Positions 23,490 through 34,000 of a DNA stretch of 64,000 nucleotides are shown piece by piece; position 1 is the first letter of the stretch; each line of letters opens with the position of its first letter. The stretch comes from Lutraria lutraria (taxonomy: Eukaryota > Mollusca > Bivalvia > Venerida > Mactridae). Below the pieces are notes generated by a model, which saw only the letters and a list, made by a program, of their open reading frames with translations, did not search any database and was not told the origin of the DNA. The stretch lies in contig OZ026836.1 in NCBI GenBank assembly GCA_964023205.1, positions 5,570,993 to 5,634,992 on the forward strand, given 5' to 3'. Both the position numbers and the translations under genes were made by a program.

Positions 23490-24650
23490 AATTCAATATA
23501 TAGGGTTTGGGACAAAATTGCGAGAACATATTGTTAGAAACTATTTCACAGGCCTAATGGGGTAGCTCGTAAACGGAAATACTAACAATGCATGTGACAA
23601 ATCAGTCCCATTCAGAAGCAGCAGAAGTTTTTTAAAATGATGATAAGTACAATATACAACAACTTGCACCATCGGACACAATTTCTATGGGATTCCAAGA
23701 TTTCATTATCTTACTAACAGTTTGACTATTTGTGATTGAAAGCTTTTCTATTTCAAAAAAAAAATACTCAGATAAGTTCAAGCTATCAGATAATCACACT
23801 TCTAATGTAAATGCGGGTATACCAATAACTTGATTTAGGTATTGGGGTGGATCATGCGGAACTAATAGCGCTCTAGTATTTGATCTTTGAAATTCAGCAC
23901 GTGTAGAGCATTGTTCTACCTTTTGCGTAACATCTTTGGTGATATATGGGACAAAATCATGGTATATCTAGCGCGTCTAGTAGTACGTTCTTGACCTGTA
24001 TGAAGGACCATTAGATCAGGGGTCTTAATGAATTGGGCATTATGATTCTATGGCCTTTGTATTAATAAGATGAAACTTATATCTTCTCGATAATTCCAAT
24101 AATTGAGAATCTCAGGGCGACACTGTTTTCGTTTTGTTCGGCAACCATTTAGCGTGTGTAAGACATGTTTTAGACTAACTCAGAATCGGGCTAACAGTAA
24201 GAATATGACCTAAATATTTAACCTCAGCTACTCCTACCATTAAGAAGGACATGTCTGAGATTTGTATCATGTTCTTCAACTGTGTATGAGAAAACCAGTA
24301 TGGCATCAACCATTACGGTACAACCTGCCAAGCCTTCCAAACATTCATCCATCTTTTGTTGGAACAGGTCTAGACTGCATTTTAGACCCATTGGACATCG
24401 TATCTGTCATAAGGGGTATTAATTGTAGTCAAAGTTAACAAATTCTCATCTACGATCAATATCCTAACCAGCAATCTAACTTTTTGAAGACTTCAACTGA
24501 TTTCAAATGAGGGGTAAAACATCAGCGTTTTAATGTTTCCTGTTCTAGCAATGACCGCCCAATAAACCGCCTGTGTCGGCAAACTTCAAACAACTTCTCA
24601 AGATTTTGGAGACAAATTAAACCTTCAAGATAAACAATTGGGAAGGGTTG
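23490..24650 (-). mobile_element. Decayed Ty3/Gypsy retrotransposon pol fragment (RT to integrase)
   Basis: Reading the minus strand in order: FKKLDCWLGY (RT), LTTINTPYDRY, then in another frame CSLDLFQQKMDECLEGL and MVDAILVFS (the catalytic VDD is VDA here), EEHDTNLRHVL, then VAEVKYLGHIL. Integrase follows, with KGHRI, TRRAR, a zinc-binding-type segment VEQCSTRAEFQRS and VPHDPPQY, and lastly GIPIEIVSDG from the catalytic core. Frames change several times and stops are frequent. No LTRs, protease or gag were recognised. A dead internal fragment. Confidence 0.75.
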
Positions 24651-25239
24651 TTATACAAATTATATCTGGATGACTTGAAGGCATACATACTTTTGGAGAA
24701 AGCTTATAATTTTTCTACAACAGTAAGGAATTCGAAATACGAGCAAACAATGATATGGCATTAACATTTCAACTATTGTATTAGATGAAGAAGTGCTATA
24801 AAATCAATACCAGTAATCTTCTGAAAATGGGAGATGTTATAGTATCATGTTTAATAGTTTAACAGACTTGATACAATCAGAATGAGTTCCCTTTGCACAG
24901 TTTGTATAACCATGAAAACCAGACATCCAGTTAACTTTACTATTGACCATCACACTGTAAACATCAAGTAAACAAAGATTTGAAACACTGATTTACTTGT
25001 GTTGCTGCATTATCTATTGGCATATTATACAGTTGTGTGTCACAAAGGTGACAACATAACAATAACTCTAGAAGTATTGTGCTAGAATAATTGTTAATTA
25101 AATTGTACAAATAACCTAATTTAGTATTATTCTTTTTATAGATGTACTTATTGGCAAACGACCAAGATCACCATCTGACATTACACGCGGAGTCCTTCTC
25201 TGGCTCATTTGACCAAATTTCACCATGTCTGTAATGTTT
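24651..25239. other. No recognisable gene
   Basis: AT-rich stretch between the Ty3/Gypsy relic and the duplicated block. It may contain further decayed element sequence, but nothing could be identified. Confidence 0.35.
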
Positions 25240-27060
25240 GTTGGTGTTTTTACATGAATGTTGTGAACTAATTTTAGCACAAGTGTACTCCATTTTTAAA
25301 CAGTAAGGTCATTATGAAATATTGCGATTAATATCTTCCCCATCTCACTCATTATGTGTTCAGCAAACATGTGAACAAAGGTCAATCTTCGAAAAGACAA
25401 AATGTCATTTTATTCTTAATAGAGAATAACGTTTTTATTTCAACAATAGCCTTTATTCACGAGATGGCCATTATTCGGAGATGACCGTTAACACAGGAAT
25501 GACTGTATATGTATTTTTGTACATTTACATGTCATACTTTTTTATATACACGTATTTACTGTTGACTTGCTTTGTAATAAAATGTTGTGTACAGTCCTGA
25601 ACTTGCTTGTACAAACATTAGGCATTGTACTACTAATAGAAAAAATAACACTTTGTCATTTGTTCGAGGAATATTACATGTAACAATTACTTTCTGTTTT
25701 TATCACATTGGCCAACAAACAATAAAACAGGTTTTTTCACTGCATAAATACGTTATATTACCTTATATTAGTAAATCAGAACAAACCGTGCGTTGTGTTG
25801 GTTGTAATGATAATCTGGTGTTTCTCCATTTGGGTTTGACGTCGCATTAACAGTCAAGATCAGTTGACGATATTTCATCCTAAACGATAGAGGAAGACCC
25901 AGAACTGGATAAACCACATACATTCCGTAACCTGTAATAGTCACATGGTACCTGTACCATATATATCAACAAAGTCTGGTAAGGGTCACATTTCAGGTAC
26001 AGCAACTATGGGTGTTCATGTATCTTGACAAAAATCAATGACATGAGTGTATGAGTAATTGGGATGCTTGCTTAACGTCAAACATTTGGACAGACACATA
26101 CGTTTCTGTCTATCATTGCTTCAGTAACAAGTGAGATCAACATTTGATGATAATATCATGGCAATTCATTATATATATTCCGTAACATAACTGCCTAGAA
26201 AAAAATGTTTTCTTGATTTGTTAAACAACATCTACTTTAAAACATTGAATTTAATGTAAAGTATTATATATTTGGCAAAAATAAGTTATACGCCTACGTC
26301 GTACAATAAATAATGCAATAACAATACGCCCTCCCATCACATTAATTCACACGACCTTTTATATGACAATGTAAAGCAATTCACTTGCAATGAACTATAA
26401 TTGTTATAAATGATTCATAATTGCAAGATTACTACGTCGCTCGAAGTGAGTTCCCCATGCGTGTACATATTCCTCGTTTACACTTAATAAACACGTTACT
26501 GAATACACATTTACGGACTTAACATTACGGATAGTAAATCTTATTAAGATATAGATCACGGACATTGGTAATTTTACAGCTATATATACGTAACGATTTC
26601 ATATATTTATGATTATAATGTTTTTAGAGGACATATTAGAATGCACATGTTTTTGTTGGATGCGATGATATTTTGAAACAGATCATTTTATTAAAATGTA
26701 GCGAATTAACATAGAAAGGTAGGTAGATATATCAAACTTTTACCAATTGATCTTATCAAAAACAGTTGCTAGTTAGCTATGCTACATTGAATACCATTAC
26801 ATCACATTAATAACAACTACAATTTAAAACACAAAAATATTTCTTGAATATGCATTGTAGGTTGTCATTTCTTTAGGAATGGTGGTCTTTTGTACGTTTA
26901 CAAATATCATTTTATTTTAAGTTTTGTATTAACATTTCAACAACCTAAACAATACGTAAATGTCTGCAGAAAAAAACAATTTAACGTATCGGTCTTGGCT
27001 AAAATCGGTAAAGTAACGTAAATTAACATTTTACGTTATTTGCAAAGATTATATATCATA
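25240..27060. repeat. Segmental duplication upstream of TLR copy 2
   Basis: Aligns with 38,735-41,100 upstream of copy 3. Shared landmarks include AAGGTCAT(T)A, ATAATCTGGTGTTTCT, GTTTGACGTCGCATTAACAG (25,838; 39,125) and GTAACAAGT with TGATGATAA (26,130; 40,355). The copy near 39 kb carries an extra internal block (about 39,290-40,230) that is absent here. A CCTTTATT-type dispersed repeat lies at 25,370-25,510. Confidence 0.7.
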
Positions 27061-28370
27061 CTTAAATACCAAGCTACAACAAATTATAGCCGAACGCTCA
27101 AAAACGGTGTTTTATTGCGATAAATACTGCACCCCATTATAGACTTTTCTTTCTCAGCGTTAAATATGTCTAACGTTATGTGAATTGTATTGGTACGATA
27201 TGATACTATTTATTCATTAATGACAAAAATTGTTATAAAATCTTTTAATAAACATCAAACCTGGGCGTGGTTTCAAGTATTGAACCGTAAACATTAGCGA
27301 TTTTTGATTGCCTATCAAAATTGAATGGGGTGCGTCAAATTCGTTGATTCCATGACATGCTTATACCTGCACTATCTCATGAAAATAAAGATTACTTATT
27401 GGTGACTTAATGGTCATTGATCAAGAATTTACTTACTCGCCTTAATGATTTTTAGGTTCAAGAACTTGAGCATTTATCAGTCTAAGGCTTTCATAATATT
27501 CCAGGGATTTACAATTCTATTTTCCTATTAACAAAATAATTGTTTCAAAAGCAATTGTTTCAAAACCTTTGTTGGTGATATATGAAAACCCCACACTGCT
27601 ATGGAAGGGAATATCCGCCAGTACATTCATGTTGTTATATGACAATATTATGTTATTTACTTGCATATGCGTTGTTCTACTTGACAACTACATTTTGGTT
27701 TCTTACAAGTGCTGTCTACGTTATTCATGTTTCATACTACTTGATGCTAAGTGGACACTGCCTTCATGTATATCGTTTATTCTTGCATGTAATTTACAAC
27801 TGCATTATGCCTTTTTTATCTTATAATGTTTATTCACACTATTTCTAACTGCTATTGCTACTGCTTTTTGGATGCAACATTATTTCTTCTATGTTTACGG
27901 AAGTGTTATGACACATGTTGTTTTTAATCATTTAATGAGTTATCGAGCTGTCTCGTCGGTCTCGACGATAATGTCAGTGGCAGTGTGTTAGAAATGGTTT
28001 CTGTTACATCCTATAAACCAACCGAGATCGGCGAGAATATAACATTTTGTTAAATGTTGAAGAAACTGTGCTACGACGAGGCGGTACGGCAATGTTTTTC
28101 TGAACATCGTTTCAGGTGAATATTTTAGTAGATCTACATAAACATTATTTACTCCTATATTTACCGCGTTACTTCTCATTAACTCAGGTCTGTCTAGAGC
28201 AAATTCAGGTTCGGGGCTTATTTTAGATTTTTTTTTAGACGGGGGGGGGGGGTAACTTGTAGAAGCAATAATTGATTATAGACAGCAGTAAAAGATCTGG
28301 TTCTTATTCATGAAGACTGTGTTTCGCATCTTTGAACCAGTATGTAACGGTCTATTGACTTTGTTTGAAA
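27061..28370. other. No recognisable gene; homopolymer tract
   Basis: Two overlapping T-rich frames at 27,569-27,848 look hydrophobic only because of base composition. A T/G run with about thirteen G's in a row occurs at 28,222-28,253. Confidence 0.4.
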
Positions 28371-28374
28371 TGTA

Positions 28375-28475
28375 GGGGTGTGGTATATTGTTTAATTGGT
28401 AATGCATCTGACTTTCAAGCAGGAGGTCGTGGGTTCGAGCCCCGCACCAGGAACATTAAATTTTCTCCTATTACA
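28375..28475 (+). repeat. tRNA-like sequence, first of a tandem pair
   Basis: The stretch AATTGGTAATGCATCTGAC, then CAAGCAGGAGGTCGTGGG and TTCGAGCCCCGCACC, resembles D, anticodon and T arms with a box B of GGGTTCGAGCCCC. The acceptor stem does not pair well, so this is a tRNA-derived SINE head or tRNA pseudogene rather than a functional tRNA. Confidence 0.5.
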
Positions 28476-28654
28476 TTTGGTGCCGTGACTAGGATGAGAC
28501 TAGCCTTTGAATCCTAGACCTAGGTTGAAACAAAGGCTAGCTGAGTTAGTCAAAAGAACCTATGGTTGTCGTAATTAATTACTTTGAATAAAAAGGAAGG
28601 AGGAATGTAGCTGTGTGGCATATTGTATTAAATGTTATAAATTGACTGAGATAT

Positions 28655-28740
28655 TCACAGCCTGATTAGCTCCGAGTTAGTAGAGCATCTGACATGCAAG
28701 TAGGAGGTTGCGTGTTCGAGCCCCGCATTGGGTACTACAG
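28655..28740 (+). repeat. tRNA-like sequence, second of a tandem pair
   Basis: Parallel to the copy 270 bp upstream, with matching flanks (ATTTTCTCC versus TTTCCTCC after the tRNA-like part, and a GTAG.(T)GTG..ATATTGT block before it). A near-complete cloverleaf can be drawn: GCCTGAT pairs with ATTGGGT using wobble pairs, and the T arm is CGTGTTCGAGCCCCG. The anticodon-loop reading is uncertain. It could be a real or pseudo tRNA, more likely a SINE. Confidence 0.45.
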
Positions 28741-28750
28741 TAGTTTCCTC

Positions 28751-30316
28751 CTCCCTATTACAGAAATAATTGCATATGTGAAAATATGTTTGGTATCAAG
28801 AATAATATTTGAGAATGATTAACTTTTCAATTACCTATTGCCTAACATACTTCTTTTGATGATATTTATAAAATAAACCTAATTTATGTCAATGGTCTTG
28901 AATTTTCAGTCAATATTGGAAATGGTTGGACTACTCACAATGGTACATGTACAATCAATCAGCCTGGACAGAAGACTTTTAGCTAGTGTGTGTTTTTGGT
29001 GGTGGAGCTAATCAGTTTATACTCAATGATATGTTGGCCAGACTGGTACACGAAGATATCGCAAATGGGTTTTCTCAAAAAGTGGCTTTCCTGACAAAAT
29101 TGTTGCTACATAGGTGGAAGTTAGTAATAAAACATGACAAACATTACATTATATGTAATATTAAGATGGAAGTATATATATATATTTATATGCAGAAGTT
29201 ATATTCATATTATTCACATCACAGGACCTGCAGAATTTTGTGACTCATAGAATATTTAGGAAAAGATACACATGCATTCCATCTATAGGGTGTTTGTGAC
29301 AGCACATTGCCATATATAATGACTTACAAGTATCTGTTGTTGTTTTTTGTTTACAAAATATGTGTGCAATTGAAAATATAATTTGCATAAATTATTAAAT
29401 CTTATACTACTAAGTTCTACTATTAAGCTCTCGTTATGATGTAAAAAGTATTTAGTTAGATTTTTTTCAATATACAAATTACAATGTGTTAATAAAACTG
29501 GCATACATTTAAAGAAAATATACATATATTACAAGAGACATGTGTATAGCCATGTTAGACATATTATATAAAGGATAACACAAAAAAAGTTAAAATACTC
29601 CTTTATTTCCATTTTGGTCAACAGCTATACATAGCTAATGTTTAAATGAATAAATAAATTTTGTATCCGTGATCCTTAGAATAAAGTAAAGAGTTACATC
29701 TAGGAAGATATTTAATTTTCATGTACATCAGAAGTTATAAATCACACTATATTCACAGACGAATTGCCTAGTGTAATATTGAAAGAAATTTTAGAACTTG
29801 CAATCATTGATGTTAACATGCATGTGTCGGTATAATAATAATGAATAGAATGGATGCATTTGTCATTTACACGCAACAATATGTAATTTATATACATAGA
29901 GTAAGGATAGAATCAAGCCACGTGCCACTTACTGATGAAAAGAAGCATAAAGACACACGGCAGTTGCAGTAAGTGTAAAACGAATGAAACAAGGCAAGAT
30001 ACAATTGTCATTTAACAATATGCATGTAACAAGACAAGATGCAATTGTCATTTAACAGCATGCATGTACTGGCGGATAGTCCCTTCCATACACTGCACAA
30101 CCATAACTTAAAGTTTCCATAATCCCAGGCTTATAATCCCGTGATATATTATTTTGATTGCGTTACAATTGCGGCGCCCATGAGTTCGAAGGTAAATCGG
30201 TTTTTTTCGTCTGTTTTCTTCAAAAGTTTAAATGTTTCAATTTTTTCATGTAGCCGATGTTCCAGCCAATAATTTTCCGAATTCATCGGTACCGAAATTA
30301 GCATTTTACTATCGTA
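28751..30316. other. No recognisable gene; LINE 3'-UTR-like scrap
   Basis: AT-rich with a (TA)n run at about 29,172-29,190. The segment 29,568-29,622 (GGATAACACAAAAAAAG and CTTTATTTCCATTTTGGTC) matches 18,912-18,965 inside the CR1/L2-like LINE tail, so a 3'-UTR scrap of that family is likely. Confidence 0.4.
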
Positions 30317-30419
30317 GTTTGTTTGAAGACCCTGCAGAGAAACTTGAAATTGTTCCCCTTTAGTTTCGCGGCTTTTAACAGCCCACTTCAAATTTCTCTG
30401 CAGGGTCTTCAAACAAACC
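30317..30419. repeat. Near-perfect inverted repeat upstream of TLR copy 2
   Basis: Arms 30,317-30,348 and 30,388-30,419 are complementary over 32 bp with a single mismatch (core GAAGACCCTGCAGAGAAA), separated by 39 bp. It lies 64 bp before the 3' splice site that precedes the TLR coding exon. It could be a small MITE, a local inverted duplication, or a hairpin in an intron. Confidence 0.75.
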
Positions 30420-30469
30420 AAATCGTATCAAACTCTGTTCAAACATCACACAAAGTACTTTATATGCAT

Positions 30470-30484
30470 ATTCTTTTTTTACAG
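30470..30484 (+). promoter_or_regulatory. 3' splice site of a 5'-UTR intron, TLR copy 2
   Basis: A pyrimidine tract (TTCTTTTTTTACAG) is followed by leader sequence that copies 2 and 3 share (GCGAGTGGTTGGACAACACA). Copy 3 has the equivalent site at 48,425-48,438. A 5' non-coding exon further upstream is inferred. Confidence 0.55.
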
Positions 30485-30596
30485 AGACTGACAAACGTTC
30501 GAAGTCACCTTGCGAGTGGTTGGACAACACAAAGAGTCAGTACCAGATCATGAATTTCAGCTGACAACTTTATTTAACCATAAACTATCAACAAAC

Positions 30597-32672
30597 ATGT
30601 CTATATGTACCACATGTTTTATTTTAATTATTATATATGACCTTAAGCTTGGACATTCAGATACATTTTATGATTTTAATGAAGGCGTTTGTACATTCGA
30701 TACTAAATCTAAGGCTCTACATATTTCCACCTCTAATGCTCAAGCGGCAAAGGATTGTATGAGAAGACATAAACAGGCTTCACAGCTGTATTACAGTAAC
30801 AGTAATCTGACGGTTATTCCAGGATATATAAACATCTTAAGGAATCTTGTACTGCTTGATCTGTCCAAAAACAACATAAACAAAGTGAATTTCAGTATTT
30901 TTGACTCAAAAACATGTTCCAATTTGGAAACAGTATATTTGGATTATAACCACGTTACTGTCCTTAGAAGTGGACAGTTAGATTGTTTACGAAACATCAA
31001 AAAGTTTCATATCAGGAACAATTCACTTACAACAATTGAAAATGGCACATTCACAGAGAAAATGGATAATCTTAATTACGTGGATGTTGGATACAATGAA
31101 CTTACGGAGCTTGATTTAAGTCTTATTGCCAGGGTGAAATTACAAAGAGACCTGTATATAACCATAAATGCATCATGGAATAAAATCAGTCTTGCAACGA
31201 ATTCTTATAACATCTCGATTGACGACATATCCGTCAAGACATCTATTCTAATTGTATTAGTACATAATAATTTTACGACAATAAATATTAACTATTATTT
31301 AAAACTTTTCAATATCACAAACCCAATACAATTGTTAGTTTTATGGAACTGCGGGTTCGATCTTCGATTTAACCCATTTATTTGTGATTGCAGTTTATAC
31401 AACCTGGCAAAACTCCTCCGCCAATTTCATCCAATGGACCCGGACAATCCCGTCTTTTCCATTACATGTGGGCATCCTATAAGTCTGAATGGTAAATTGG
31501 TTCGAGAAGTTGACTTGAATGATTTCAACTGTTCCGTTTCAAAGGAATGCCCAACAGGTTGCCAGTGTATTTTAACAATTAATATGGTTTTAATCACTTT
31601 ACAATGTAATGACAATTACAATAGTATTGAACTACCAAAAACTCTTCCAAAAGCTACTAATATATCAATTGACATTGATACAGATAAGTTAGAAAGATTA
31701 TCTCCAAGAGATTATATGAAGAATGTGACGGTATTTGATGTGTCAGGATGTGGAATTTCTGTGATAGATCCAGACTTTTACAGACAATTGGAGAAAATAC
31801 AAGAAATATATTTACACGACAACAAACTTTCAATGATACCGAAGTCATTCAAAACATTCAATTTTGGTTATAACCAAACAATGTCTTTGTACGGAAACCC
31901 TTTTATCTGTGATTGTCATACACTGTGGATGAAAAGATGGCTGATAAAAAATAAGAAGAATGTGGCACATGAAGATAAGACATTTTGTGCCAGTGGTCCA
32001 GGTAGAGGCATGGCCATTGTAAACGTACCAGACTCTGACTTTGTATGTCTGCATCCTCTGTCTACCTACACTATGGTTGGTATCGTATTAGGCAGTGGTG
32101 TGTGTCTTGTTTTAGTTAGTGTCATAGTTAATCGATATAAAACGCATGTTCAGGTTTGGCTCATTTCAAATTTTGATATTTGTAAATACTGTTGTCGACA
32201 AAGGACTACAAACGATTTTAAATATGATATATTTGTGCCACACTCCTGCGAAGATGACGATGACGTCAATAAGGTTGTCGAGTTCCTGGAGAGACAGTCC
32301 CCTCCGTACAAAGTGTGTTTAGGTGAAAGAGATTTTTCTGTAGGAAAAACCATTACAGAAAATATTTTACACGCGGTGAAGTCGAGTCACACCACCTTAC
32401 TCTTTGTTTCGAATAATTTCTTACGCAGTTCATGGTGTGATATGGAGTTCAGGGAGGCCCACACGAGATTCTTGAGAGACAGGGATATTCATCTTGTTGT
32501 AGTTGTTTTAGAAGAGTTGGACCGATCTTTGATGAATCTAGAGTTAAAAAGCTATATGGAAAGTCATGTCTATATCAATTATAAAGACAAACGATTCTTT
32601 GCCAGGCTTTTAATAAATTTACCTGTTATAAATAAAGAAGAATGTACCGAAACATCACCGCTTATTTCTTAA
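30597..32672 (+). CDS. Toll-like receptor, copy 2 (double cysteine cluster type, 691 aa)
   Basis: Same architecture and order as copy 1: signal peptide (MSICTTCFILIIIYDL), LRRs, LRRCT (NPFICDCSLYNL), LRRNT (CPTGCQC), LRRs, LRRCT, TM and TIR. The frame is open from 30510, but the ATG at 30597 is preferred. It has a purine at -3, immediately precedes the signal peptide, gives 691 aa like the neighbours, and follows a leader conserved with copy 3. Across the TIR domain it differs from copy 1 at one residue (V for L in the HLVVVVL strand), while the N-terminal LRR half differs at many positions. The BB loop is GERDFSVGK without proline. Near the C-terminus NKEEC replaces NKEES. AATAAA at 32,769 is the likely poly(A) signal. 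Ligand unknown. Confidence 0.93.
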   Translation: MSICTTCFILIIIYDLKLGHSDTFYDFNEGVCTFDTKSKALHISTSNAQAAKDCMRRHKQASQLYYSNSNLTVIPGYINILRNLVLLDLSKNNINKVNFSIFDSKTCSNLETVYLDYNHVTVLRSGQLDCLRNIKKFHIRNNSLTTIENGTFTEKMDNLNYVDVGYNELTELDLSLIARVKLQRDLYITINASWNKISLATNSYNISIDDISVKTSILIVLVHNNFTTININYYLKLFNITNPIQLLVLWNCGFDLRFNPFICDCSLYNLAKLLRQFHPMDPDNPVFSITCGHPISLNGKLVREVDLNDFNCSVSKECPTGCQCILTINMVLITLQCNDNYNSIELPKTLPKATNISIDIDTDKLERLSPRDYMKNVTVFDVSGCGISVIDPDFYRQLEKIQEIYLHDNKLSMIPKSFKTFNFGYNQTMSLYGNPFICDCHTLWMKRWLIKNKKNVAHEDKTFCASGPGRGMAIVNVPDSDFVCLHPLSTYTMVGIVLGSGVCLVLVSVIVNRYKTHVQVWLISNFDICKYCCRQRTTNDFKYDIFVPHSCEDDDDVNKVVEFLERQSPPYKVCLGERDFSVGKTITENILHAVKSSHTTLLFVSNNFLRSSWCDMEFREAHTRFLRDRDIHLVVVVLEELDRSLMNLELKSYMESHVYINYKDKRFFARLLINLPVINKEECTETSPLIS

Positions 32673-34000
32673 TAAACTTATAGAGGACATACATTGGAAT
32701 GAATTTACGACTATAGAAATGTCCTGTAATATTGAAACATTGTATGTTATATAAAACAAAAAAGAAACAATAAATAATACTCTAGATTATATTTTATTAT
32801 GTTCTTTTCAGCGCTTCCTGTTTGTAATACTTTAACAATTACAATTTGTGACTTTGTCTTACTATAATCGTTAATTTCCCTTTCCCGTCATAGGAATAGT
32901 ATCATGTATTGTATATTTTGGGTTTTGAGAAAGGTACGCTTTTAGGTAAGGTCTGATGCTTTGAAAGTGCTTCTTCTAAGAATCCTTTCATAGGGTTGGA
33001 CTACCAATCAAAGGGTCATGGGTTTTAATCTCGACTCCGCTTCCTTATTCTTCAGGGGTGTATTTTCATTGCCCCCATTTATGCTACCGAGCCAAGTACT
33101 GTGTTTAGAAATACACTGGAATCGGTTGGGGTGTGTATTGATGCTTTGCACCGGGCATGATAAAGACCCTTGAAAACATTTTTCTGGATATCCCTCATGA
33201 CCGGGGACATCATGATTGAGGCAAAAGGGTTAAAGAAATCGTAGTAGAGCAGAGGAGCAATACTTTCTACAAAAGAATAGTAATATATTTGCGAGCGATA
33301 CTTTGGTAACACTATTTTGAAACCATGACTATGCATTTTCTATTTTTGAAATAATGAGTTATAACATCGCAGTTTTTGCCCATTTTTTGCTGATGGATTG
33401 AATAATAAATACACAACAGAGTGAGTGTGCTTGGACCGACTGCAAATTATTTAGATTCGACTTTCCTACAAGACTGTTAATGTAATGTTTAATTCCATTC
33501 AATGAATAAATGGCATTTATAACAGTGATCTATGATATAAAAATATTATGATCGTTTATATATTTACTCAAGTACATAAGACATATTAACTGTTCAATAC
33601 TACAATTCACCAAAATTCGTTTCATTCATATACCTTGAAAAGTCGTATGGCCTTCCTTGACGCGTTTTGTTGCAAATCAACTGTTTATTTGTTTGTTTGT
33701 AATTTGCCAAGCGTAAACAGATATTTATTTTCAAAAAGGCGTCAAAACCTTTATAAATATTTATATGGACGATTTATGCACTCATTTCATGGTTGAACAG
33801 ACTGTGTCTATATACATTATACATTCGTCATGTCATTACAGTTGTTAAGTTGAAACGAATTTAATATGATGTGTCAGTTCATCATTTCTGGAATAAGACT
33901 AACTATGACATGCAAAATGAAAATAGTAAACAGGTTTTGTGATAAATTCGTAGTTATTTGTTTTCATGCTGAAAATATATTTGTCTGCTGAAAGAAGGTA
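32673..34000. repeat. TLR copy 2 downstream flank (duplicated unit)
   Basis: The immediate 3' UTR matches copies 1 and 3 (ATAGAGGACA, CTTTTCAGCGCTTCCTG at 32,803 and 17,803). It then follows the copy 1 flank to about 33,180 and again at 33,565-33,850, with a tRNA-like head near 33,000. The Tc1-like relic of the other two flanks was not found. Confidence 0.6.
32769..32774 (+). promoter_or_regulatory. Poly(A) signal of TLR copy 2
   Basis: AATAAA, about 97 bp after the stop codon, in 3'-UTR sequence shared with the other copies. Confidence 0.55.

Noticed and set aside
27569..27848. Two overlapping hydrophobic frames
   Set aside because: Overlap in different frames and hydrophobicity are explained by T-rich sequence.
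30149..30421. 90-codon minus-strand frame across the inverted repeat
   Set aside because: It contains the same peptide segment twice in a row only because of the hairpin geometry, and has no known domain; the DNA hairpin is reported instead.
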